Source: Branchiostoma belcheri
Taxonomy: Eukaryota > Chordata > Leptocardii > Amphioxiformes > Branchiostomatidae
Assembly: GCF_001625305.1 (NCBI RefSeq)
Contig: NW_017802458.1
Location: 666,559 to 730,558 of the forward strand
DNA: 64,000 nucleotides
Reading direction: 5' to 3'
Shown here: piece by piece, positions 46,001-58,000 of the stretch
How the letters are laid out: each line of letters opens with the position of its first letter
Position numbering within the stretch: position 1 is the stretch's first letter
The notes under the pieces: generated by a model
The model's input: the letters and a program-made list of their open reading frames with translations, nothing else
Told to the model about the DNA's origin: nothing
Databases searched by the model: none
Made by a program: the position numbers and the translations under genes

Positions 46001-49000
46001 TGTAAAAGAACACTCTTGTGTCCTGTAAGTAAGTAAGTATTGCAGAAGCAAACTAACTTCTACGTTAGGCCATGTTGAATTTATTATGACATCAGTACGC
46101 GCGAATAAAAAGGGGTTGGCAAGAGAAAAGTTGCCTTTAATATGCCTTTATCTGCGTTGTCCGTTAAAACTTTTGGTCCAACACAAAAATGTTCTCTCAC
46201 CAAGAGCTTTCGACCAGTCACTCTGGTCTTCCTCAGTAGACTGACCCAGTAAAGCTTGCCACGTGGCTTCTTTTAAGTGTGACGTCAACACTGGGTCAAA
46301 GGTATCTTGTAGACGATGTAGGCCCCCGTCCCGGTCCAATGAAGTGACTACATACACTGCGAGTATGGTGTGGCGAATAATAGACTCTTCATTTCCATTT
46401 CTTCACATTTTCTTCTTTTCCTTTGGAATTGATTTTGGTACTCAACATTTTCAAGCATCTTTGATCTGCCCCTAGACTGCGTGACGGGATTTCCAAATTA
46501 CTTATACCGAGGAACAGTCAGTGTGACGTTAACAGGCAGGACCTGTCAACAGTGGGACAGTCAGACACCACATGAACACGAAGTAACACCAGTTAATTTT
46601 CCGTTTTCCGGACTGGAGCAGAACTACTGCCGGAATCCGGATAAGGATCAAAATGTTTGGTGCATCACCACGGATCCGGAACAGCCATGGGAGTACTGTG
46701 ACGTGCCACGTTGTTCCCGTAAGATATTATCTTGTATAATCTCCAAGCAGATCATACGGTGACAAGACAGTATATCCATTGGCCAGAGGAGTGCCCAACT
46801 ACCGAAGGCCAAATGATATACTACCTTGCCACCGTATGATCTACTTGGAGATTAGTCTTGTAAGCCTGAAGGGGTCAGAGTGGGTGTGGTAGTTTCTTCT
46901 TAAAGAGCATATACAATAATTAGGGTTAATGCCCCGCCGTGTCCTCGGTGCATATGGTGATATCATCCCTGGACAGGAACGATAACCACCGAATAAACCA
47001 CCAAGTGAGCGGAGCGAACGAGGTGGTTTATGAGGTGGTTATTAACGCTATTATCATATAGCCCGACCATCCAACTGACGGTTATTTAACACTATGTAAC
47101 GTGAAACAATATGGCAAAGACAGAAAAACAGATCATCTAGGCAATTATTTGCGGTGACATTGGAACAGTAGCGCTTTTAGTGGGGGTGTCAAAATTAGGT
47201 TTAGTCTTTTTCTGATTAAATTTCGTTTATATCTTTTGAATTGTGTTGTATTTTGAGATAAATTATTCAAAATAAACTACAATAAGTTTTTAGTAGATAA
47301 ATACTACAAGTATTAACACTACTGTTAGTGCTCTGTCCCCTGTACAATGGTACGGTCCAAAAATTGGTCGTTCATTTTAATAACCGACCACCTTTCAGGT
47401 TACGGCCTGATAACCAATGTCAAATGGAGCCTTATGATTGGTCGACGCCTTCTGGTTATATGATAATATTGTTTAATCATCTTGTAGTGGGAAGTTATTT
47501 GATAACAACCGGGTTTTCATCTAACGTCTCACCAACAGACTACATTTCTAGTAAGATCACAAAATCCACTTATTATGCAGAATGTGGGTCAATGCATTAT
47601 TCACTGCCTTCAAAGGGGGAAGTAAAACCTCATAATAGCAAGCGTAGAAGTAGAAGTATTTGCCTGTTCCCTATTATTGTATTGTGCCATCTTTGACTCA
47701 GTAAAACAAATTAGCCTTCTGGTATGCTTTTGTAAATAAAGAATTATATATATTCGGGATGCGCATTATTGCTATAAGGATATGAAGTATTACTTACTGC
47801 TAAACGTATGTGTAATAGCTACGCTCTTTCATTCCAGGCTGCCCGGAAGGAGATGCAAGACCTTACCGGGGAACAGTGTCTGTGACTTCATCAGGCAGGA
47901 CGTGCCAACGCTGGGATAGTCAGACACCACATAGGCACGACGAACATACACCTTCTAATTATCCGTCATCCGGATTGGAGCGGAACTACTGCCGGAATCC
48001 GGATGGCGATTCTAGAGTTTGGTGCTTCACCACGGATCCAGAGATTCTATATGAGTATTGTGACGTGCCAGCTTGTCCCGGTAAGATCTGGCTTAACTAT
48101 AATACTACTAAGTACTGCTACGTACTGTCATGAAACTTCGTCTGTGTTGGTAGTTACATGTAGAAAGTTAAAACTTGCGATCGAACACAAGAGATAAGTC
48201 TGACCTCGAGCTTTCAATCTGTCCCTCACTGGGTCAGTTTGTTGAAGACGATCGTACAGGTACAGGTGTTAAGGTCTAGGTGAGAATTGTCTCTTGTGTT
48301 GGATCAAAAGTTTTAACTTGAAACATATATATAATGGAAGTGATCAGATCAGACCGTGCACTGATCTTAGCAAACTTAATGTAGTCAATGAGCCCTTAGT
48401 AAAAAACCAAGAACCATAATACCCAAGCGTTTTGGTGTGGAGAAACGAAGAGTCCCATCGGTAGCCTCTTCCTTTACCACCCAAGCAGGAAGGCATTCTG
48501 AACAACTCCCACTGATGGCCAACTAGGAAATAGATGAATTACATGCAACATTTCAGACAGCCACTAACAAAGCCACAAAAAAGTTGCAGGCTACAACAAG
48601 TAAAATCTGCGATTTTATACCTCCGGGCTTTTTATTGTATATTTTCATATAGGGTTTTAAACAAAGAATTTATCGAAACCGGACACCCCTCTGTGTGAGG
48701 GGTCATATACGTGGACCAGACCGAGAATAGCTTAATTAAACACGCCAAAGGTCAACGGTCGCGACCACTTTCACGCTTAAAGGGGTGTTTTGGGGCCACC
48801 AAAATACACCATTTTCACGCACGAAAACACATATACAATAAAAACAAAAGAATGTGCATTATCTGCAGCCCAATAGCAAAACATATACCGAGTCTCAAAA
48901 GAATCCGTCCACCCAAACGCGAGAAACGGCTGCGAACATGAAAATCTAAATCTCTCACAGAACCCTCCCGCGAAAGGATGTATCCTCCCCCGGAGGTAAT

Positions 49001-52000
49001 AAGCATGGTGAAATGGAATGATATGACCTATTCCTTACTTCAGAAAAGTACGCGTAATCGTTACTGCATCTTTCATCTGCCCTTAGGCTGTCAGGTAGGG
49101 GATGGACAATCCTACCGAGGATCAGTGTCTGTGACTTTAACAGGCAGGACCTGTCAGGACTGGAACAGTCAGACACCACATGAACACGGATTTACACCCG
49201 CTAATTATCCGTCATCCGGTTTGGATCAGAACTACTGCCGGAATCCGGATGGTGCCTTTGCTGTTTGGTGCTACACCACGGATCCGGACCAGAGATGGGA
49301 GTATTGTGACGTGCCACGTTGTGCAGGTAAGATCTTGTCTTGTTAAGATAACCACTAACAAAGAAGCTGGAGTCTACAAGAAGCATGGTGAAATTGAAGG
49401 GTATTATTAGTACCTATCAATTAGGCCATGTTGATTTGATTATATGGATGACATCCTCCGGGAGCCCCAAAACTGATGCGAGTGTGCGAAAAAAAAACGT
49501 TTTGCAAAAAAAAAGTTCTTTTCATTATGAAATCTACGTGGTCATGAGGGTTGAGCAAATGGCACAGAATATGGTTTGGCGAATAATCTACTCTTCAAGT
49601 TCATTTCTTTACAATTTCGTCTTTTTTCGTTTGATTTTGGCATTCTACGACATTGGTATAGTTTTTATTAATATTTTTTGGAACTTATGGTATATTTTTG
49701 CTCATTTTGCAACTGTTTTGTACGATTTACAGTATGGTTGAAAACATTTTTTTTGGAAACGGCCGAAAATTCATGCGCGCGCGGATGTCATCCATATAAT
49801 CAAATCAACATGGCCTTACTTAAGAAAAGTACATGCATATTTGCGTATTAACTACATACATATACCCTTAGGTTGCCAGATAGGAGATGGAACATCCTAC
49901 CGAGGATCAGTGTCCGTGACTGTGACAGACAGGACCTGTCAGGACTGAAACAGTCAGACACCACATGGACACGGATTTACACCCGCTAATTATCCGTCAT
50001 CCGGATTGGAGCAGAACTACTGCCGGAATCCGGATGGCAAATCCGGTGTGTGGTGCTACACCACGGATCCCGGACAGACATGGGAGTACTGTGTCGTGCC
50101 AACATGTCCCGGTAATATAAGACCTGGAATTTTTATCAAACGATGCACTGCGCGAAAACCTGGATTTACCGATGGTAGTAAATGCCAGTTAAGTAGGGCA
50201 ATGTTTACTTTGACTTGACAGTGGTAGTAAATAAAAACCAATTCCAGTGTTAAAAATGGTTGTGAATGAAATGATCGGACTTGACTTTTATTTGCTGCCA
50301 TTGTAATGTTAAGATTACAAAGAAAACTTTACTGGCATTTACTACTATTGGAAAATCTAACTTTTCGCGCAGCGCTGAAAGTATTTCATTCCCACCGGAG
50401 ACCTACATTTGTTACCTAAGGATGCCACGAATAGCTACATTCTCTTCCATCTGGTCTTAGGTTGCCAGACTGGGTCGTCCTACCGAGGAAAAGTGTCCGT
50501 GACTCGAGAAGGCAGGACCTGTCAACACTGGGACAGTCAGACACCAAATGCACACACCTGGACACCCGCTAATTATCCGTATGCCGGATTGGATCAGAAC
50601 TACTGCCGGAATCCGGACGGCAGAGCTACACCTTGGTGCTGGACCACGGATCCGGAACAGGGCTGGTCACTTTGCGACGTGCCAGCCTGTTCCGGTAAAG
50701 TCTTGCCTTTTACCCGGGGGTGGTAGATGATTCTGAATAAATAGGTATTACGTTGATGAAGGTTAGACATCCAGGTAATACGATACGCCAAAAAGCAGTT
50801 ACTCAAGCAACTGGATATGATTTTGGAAACGTCAGACGTTTCAGCTAGTATCCACCAGCTTTTGTCAGTGACTGAGAGACCAGAGGGGAAATGCAGGTTT
50901 ATAACCGACAAACTATTGATTGATATGCAAATAAAGTGAAGACAATTTTGGGGGGAAGTTGAAAATGGAACAAAAGTCAGACATATCAAGACAAGATAAT
51001 GCGAATTAGTCAAAAAGCTCCTGTTATGCAGAACAGGAGCTTAAGTGTTGTCTCGCTTTATTTGCATATCAATCAATAGATTGTGCTTATAAACCTGCAT
51101 TTCCCCTCTGGTCTCTCAGTCACTGACAAAAGCTAGTGGATACTAGCTGAAACGTCTGACCGTTTCCAAAATCATATCCAGTTGCTTGAGTAACTGCTTT
51201 TTGTATAATAGGTATTACCTCATTGTAAAGTGGTCTGTATCCCAATTTGAGCTACTCATGAATAAAGAATGGTTCAAATAAACAAAATTCCGTCGTTACA
51301 GACAGGTGGATATTAATGTTACAATATTTTATTATCTTTTGTGGAAATGTTCTTGTTTCTCCAAACTGTAGACTGCTCGAAGAGTGAACTTCAGTGTCTG
51401 GACGGTTCGTGCATCCCCAAAGACCATTGGTGCAATGGGGAGTATGACTGTCCGCAAGGAGAGGACGAGGTGGCAACAGACTGCGGAGGTGAGCAACTAT
51501 CATGTCTGTCTTACTGGTTTTGTAGAATAGGCTTCGCGTTCTGAAAGTGTTTAGTTATTTGAAATATCATATATGATCCATAAAAGATCTTATTGCCCAT
51601 TTGAAATTTAATGGGGATCACCGTCAAAGCATGATGATAATGTCTTTTGAAATTTGTTTAAAGTTAAAAGTTTTGTTCCAACACAAATAGTACTCACCTG
51701 CAACTTTGGACCAGTCACTACGGTATTCTTCAACAGACTGACCCAGTGAGACTAGTCACGTGGCTTGTATGAGCAAAGTGTGACAGCAAAGTGATACCTT
51801 TGACCCAGTGTTGACGTCACACTTCAGATGATAAGCCACGTGACAAGTCTCACTGGGTCAGTCTATTGAAGAAGACCATAGTGACATGTCGAAAGCTCTG
51901 GATTAAAAAAATATCTTGTGTTGGAAGAATTTTTTTTTGTTGACGTCACACTTCAGATGATAAGCCACGTGACAAGTCTCACTGGGTCAGTCTATTGAAG

Positions 52001-55000
52001 AAGACCATAGTGACAGGTCGAAAGCTCTGGATCAAAGAAATATACCTTGTGTTGGAAGAAAAAGTTTTTTGTTGACGTCACACTTCAGATGATAAGCCAC
52101 GTGACAAGTCTCACTGGGTCAGTCTATTGAAGAAGACCAGAGTGACAGGTCGAAAGCTCTGGATTAGAAAAATATCTAGTGTTGGAAGAAACATTTTTAA
52201 CTTTAACCCTCAAACCAGCGTATTTTTTTAAACCAATCTTACTGTATGAGGTCAAAACTGACCCCATATTTTTTGCACAAATACAGCTTTTTTGTGACTC
52301 TATTTTGTGATTTTTATGTATGTATAGTTTTCATTGATCTATGAGGGACAGTTTTACATAATTAGGTGTGAATGATTTCTGCTCATTATCATAAGTTATG
52401 CACATGAAACAAGATGCCTTCAGGCAGCCATGCCGATGACCTTTGACACCAAGTCCATAGGCAACTAGGTCTAGGGTCACTTTTTTAGTTTTCTATGTTA
52501 ACATGTTGAGGTCATTCAATTGGCAGCAGAAAACTCCAGCAAATATATTACCTGGACGAAAAATTAAAACAACAAAACACTCACATCTGTTTTAACACCG
52601 GTTTAAAATGCTGGGGTCAGTTTTGACCCCACTGGACCACCCAAAAAGTTTCTAGGATAACTCGATCAACAATATTTCAATCTCAGTAGAAATGTGTGAA
52701 AAGTTATAAGACATATATAAAAACAAACCCATAGATGGAATTTTATTTTTGACCCAAAACGGTGGTTTGAGGGTTAAACAAGTATTTTGAATTGTTAACG
52801 TTTCTCATGCAAATCATCGTTTAACTACTACTCTTTTTAAATCACTTTATTTCTTTTGTCAAAATGTACTACAAAACAGAATATATTATAGCTGAGAGAA
52901 GAAATAAGCTTGTTTCCCATTATCAGAAATGGGAGTTACTACCTATATGTGATTATTGATTATATTCTTGTTTGTTCTAAGCTCTTTTAGTTTCATTTTT
53001 TTGTTAAATATGCATTATGATGATTATCATATGTTTCTCTTTGTATCATTATTTCATCTGTATTAAGTTTTTCTAAGAGTTGTTTAAAATTCATATGTTA
53101 TTTTTGATTTTCCTCCTGTGTAAGTATAACTTTAGTTGGCTGGCATTATTTTGTTTATTTCTTTTGTTTGTTTATTATGGTGTACTTTTGGATCCGTGGT
53201 ATATGTGTTATCTTTTGTGTTATTGTTGGTCTTCTTTTGTAAATGAACAATAAAAATTTAAAAAAAAATAAATAAAAAATCATCGTTTACCTAAGCTAAC
53301 AACTGCTCGGAGAGTGAACGCCGTTGTTTCATCGGGTTATGCATCCCTGAGGACCAGTGGTGCAATGGAGTCAATGACTGTGTCTTTGGAGACGACGACG
53401 AGACAAATTGTAATTGCATCTATAATTGCTTACTCTCTGTGTAACCCTTCAACATTTCACTCTAGTTGCTTACTGGCTTTGTAATATAGACTCCGTAGTC
53501 CATATATTCGGGAAATGTAGGATTGATTTAAATGTTACAATGCAATGAAATGTTATTCACATTGCTTGTTAGTTATGCTTATTCTAGCCTGGGTGCCATC
53601 CCCAGTAGTATATTCGCCAGCTCTATAACTGGGTCTGGACTTGATCACATATGTAGCGTCTGGAGTCTGAATATTCGTTCAGATTTTGAACGAGCGCGCT
53701 GATTGGTCCTACTCGTCTAAGCCCTTTTTTGGGTGTGTACATATTAGGTAAGGGCCGTTCGGACGTCCGAACGGCGACGTTAGCGTCCGTTCGAACGTCC
53801 GAACGGCTTCGTTAGGATAGATCGTTATTCTTATCTTATTATCATCAACATGTCCGACGCCGAACGCTAAAGCGCGCTTGATACAACCGTAGCTATATAT
53901 AGTCAGTGTACTTTCCGCGATCGATCATCAACATGGCTGGCGCACACGCCGCTGCTCAGTTCTCGGAGCTTGATGTTGACCTCGCAAAAATAGAACGCAC
54001 CGAGAAAAGGAACACTCGCGCGAAGATCTGTGTTTACAGAACAACAAACATCACTTGAATAATACAGGCGCGCCATTGGCCGTCACCTCTGAGGGTCAGC
54101 CAATCAAATGAAGACCCGCTGCTCGGACTAGTTCATTACGTGACGTCATCACCAGACGTTTCATATGTCATCAAGTCCAGACCCAGTTATAGAGCTGGCG
54201 AATATACTACTGGGGATGGCACCCAGGCTATACTTATTCACGATTTGTCTCCAATTCAGATTAGGCATAAAGGTTACATCGAACGAAAATGTATTTTAAA
54301 AATTGGCTTGCGTGTGTACAGCTTCATGAAATCACTTCTTGAAAATAATTTCACAAAGGTCCAAGGCCACTAGGATGGGTGGAAAATTTTCCTGCTTGGG
54401 CAATTGATGCAACACCGACAGACGAGCCTGATACGTCTGGCCCAGACAAGGTTCTTGATAATGACATCTATACCTTCTGGAGCCCGAGCAGTCCAGGCCC
54501 GTGGTACATCATCTTCGACTTTCTAGTGCCCTATACTCTTGCTAAGATCGATATCTATAACTACGGAGACATCACCCGTGATATTACGGCATTCAAATTT
54601 CAAACATCGGTTAGCCCTCATCCTTACAACTGGACTGACGTCGTGGGTTTCAACGAATCTTCCGTGTCCTTGGCCAACTTTTCGCAAGTTTCCGAGATTG
54701 GTGGTTTCACAGCTACTAGTCGTTACTGGCGCCTGTTCATCACGGCAACTGGCCCGGACAACTCACCACCCTGGCCTCGCGACGTGGGATTTTATGGAAT
54801 CATAGAAGCAGGTTGGTTTGGTTTTGAATGAATCTTTCAGTGTTTCAAACACTCGGGTACCGGTAGACGGGAGGTTCGGCCATCTATTTATGTTTGCCAA
54901 AGGAAAACATATTGTTTTTGCTCAATTTCTTCTTCTCCAAACAAATAAGGTCAATGACCTGAACCAGACGCCTGTCACCATGGTAACTAGTGTTGGGTTT

Positions 55001-58000
55001 ACACCATGTTGCAATTTTATAACAAGAGGGATTTAGACTCCTGTCACCATATACAGTATATATATATGAATGTGTTAAAGTAAGAATTAACAGAGCAGAC
55101 CATATGCGAAGGTAAACATTATGCATTTGCTTGGCAAATGTTGCCTTTCTAGTTTCAATTAGATTCGTATAAAAAGGGGTGTGGCCTAAACGGTTGGTTC
55201 TTGTTTGGGGATAAGGCCTGACACGAGTATATCGACATTCAAGTCCTCCAATCTTCATACATTCAGATCTAGAAGGATTTCAGTGTGAGGAGAATGAACG
55301 CCAGTGTTCCAATGGGTGGTGCATCCCGGCATCTTCGTGGTGTGACAGCCGTTACGGCGACTGCCCAGATTCCGAAGACGAAGAGGGCTGTTTTATTCCA
55401 TGTGAGTTTCTGCATCATCGCTCCCAGTATAGCTACTGATTAGAACAACAGAATAGGAAAGATAGTGGGACCGTGTGGCGTAACATCAGAGTGCTCGACT
55501 CGGAACCAAGAGGTCCCGGGTTCGAGTCCGGACTTGCCACCGATCTTGGGCCCTTAGGAAGGGCACTTTACACGACTTTTCCCACTTAACTCGAGTGAAT
55601 ATGAGTATTGTCTGTCCTTTATTTGTTCCTATGTGTAGGACCAGCAACAGATGTCAGATGTTGCAATTTCAATAAAATCAAAATTTAAAAAAATAAGGAT
55701 GGTACAATCAGACATTTTGGGCTGGACTTGAGAATCTAAATTGATATTGATAAATCTTTTAAGCCTTCTCTTTTTTTATTAATAATAAAACACTATTCAC
55801 AAGCTCCTGTGTTGCTGCTTATATACGATTGGCAAATTGATTTAACATGTATCTGTACAAACACAATGCAAATCACGAAAAGTTGGATTTATCAATAGTA
55901 GTAAGTGCCTGTCGGTTATATTTACGTCGATGAAGGTAAACAGTACCGGACTTTACAAAGACAAGTCCGATAATTTTTTACTTATCAACGGTAGTAAATG
56001 AAGTTACCTGACTTGGCTTTTATTTACTACTATTGTATCATTTTATCTCAAATTGTTCCTTTCATAGCAACGCTCGAAATGAGTTAACTATTCAAACTTC
56101 TACAATTTATCCCAATTTTCCAAAATTTACAAAGAGAAAATTATTCTTCTTTTATAACTTCCCAAAACCCACAAATTTTAGAAAAGGTGGGACATTAAGT
56201 CTTCCATGGTCTAAAAAAAGAGAAGTTAAACCCCTTAGACATAGTTTTAGACATACCTTTTATCATGTAGATTTTAGTTATGTTATACTACGTTTCATTG
56301 TTCTTTTATGTTTGTAATCTGCAATTAGCCCCCCGGGCATGAGTTTGCAATAAACTTCTAATTATTTACTACTATTTCAAAATCCGTTACTATTAATATT
56401 ACCCAACTTAACTGGCATTTACTGCCAACTTTTCTGACACAATCGGCCCAGCTCATTTTCAATAAAATTTTCGTTGAAGAGATTCATTTGTCACGTATAG
56501 ACACAGTTACTAGTGAATTCTTTCATCAGTGACAACTTGGAAGGATAAGGATACTAACCTCCAAATTTTCGATGGCTATCAGTCCATCTTTGGGCCACTC
56601 CGTGAACAAGATGGACTGATAGCCATCGAAATTTTGGAGGTTAGTATCCTTATCCTTCCAAGTTGTCACTGATGAAAGAATTCACTAATCAAATTTTTAT
56701 TTTCCGAAACAGGGATCTGTACGGAGAGCGAGCGCCAGTGTTTGGACGGCGTGTGCATCCCTGAAGACAGTTGGTGTGACGGAATGTTTTTCGACTGCGG
56801 AAACCACGAGGATGAAACGGACTGTGAGGGAGAGATTGAAGGTGGGGATGGAGGGTGTCATTTGTTCATTTAATTTTTCTTTAATTTTTCATTACTTTAT
56901 TGATTAAGCCTTCTTTGTATAATAGCTCAATTGGTAGAGTGCTCGCTTTGTAACCGGGAGGTCGTGAGTTCAAACCCCGGCCGGGTCATACCAAAGACTT
57001 TAAAAATGGTACACACTTCTTTCTCTGCTTAGCACTCAGCACATATGAGAAAAAGTGTGGGGAGGTCAAACACACAGCACTACCAGCGGACCAGCCCCCT
57101 GCTGTAGTGCATTGTACAACTGTGTGTCGCCCAAGGGCTACAGAAATGGATATGGGCACCACCCTACGCTCTACATAAGAAGCATGGGAGACCTTTCCTT
57201 TCCTTTCCTTCTTTGTACACTTTTACAAAAAAAATAACATGTGGTTGCAATCGATGCAATATTTACAATCAAACGTTGATCTTTATAATCTGCCACGGTG
57301 GAGACCGTCGTTCGTCTCAGAATTAGAACCAAGAGGTCCCGGGTTCGAACCCTGTCATGCCACCAGTCTTGTGCCCTTGGGAAAGGCTCACTTCCCTCAT
57401 ATAAAAATTAGTATCGTATCGTCCCATGTGTTGGTGGCGGCATAAAAATAAGTTGAAAAAAATTGTACCGTGGCCGACAAGAACAAAATTTTACACCGCA
57501 ACTTTTGGTGTTTTACACCGCACCTTTTGGTGTTTTACACTGCAACTTTTGGTGTTTTACACTGCAACTTTGGGTGTTTCACACTGCAACTTTTGCTGTG
57601 TTTTACACTGCAACTTTTGCTGTGTTTTACACTGCAACTTTTGGTGTTTTACACTGCAACTTTTGCTGTGTTTTACACTGCAACTTTTGCTGTGTTTTAC
57701 ACTGCAACTTTTGCTGTGTGGAAAACTTACACCCCTCCCCTTTTATAATGGACGGTCCCCCTGTCAGGTCAAAGGTGACAACGATGGCATGCAAACTACG
57801 TCAACTGAGTTATCCTTTTCGTGCGTAAGTTTTTTAGAGGAAAAGCTTGGCTACGTTGTGACGTTAGTTTTTTTCTAAAGGTTTTTCTAGCTTTGGCCTA
57901 TAGACCGGGATAAATTTTAAAATGTTTCGACCAGGTCCAGTGATTACAAATTATGTTGCTTTTTGCTGCCATGTGTCACAACAAATTTATCAAGGACGTC

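Noticed and set aside
47328-47696. 122-codon ORF between kringles 1 and 2 of gene D
   Set aside because: No domain, no splice context, and it lies in an intron.
56925-57000. tRNA-Thr-like gene
   Set aside because: Looks tRNA-like, but the anticodon stem has mismatches, a long SINE body follows, and a tail fragment occurs at 14466.
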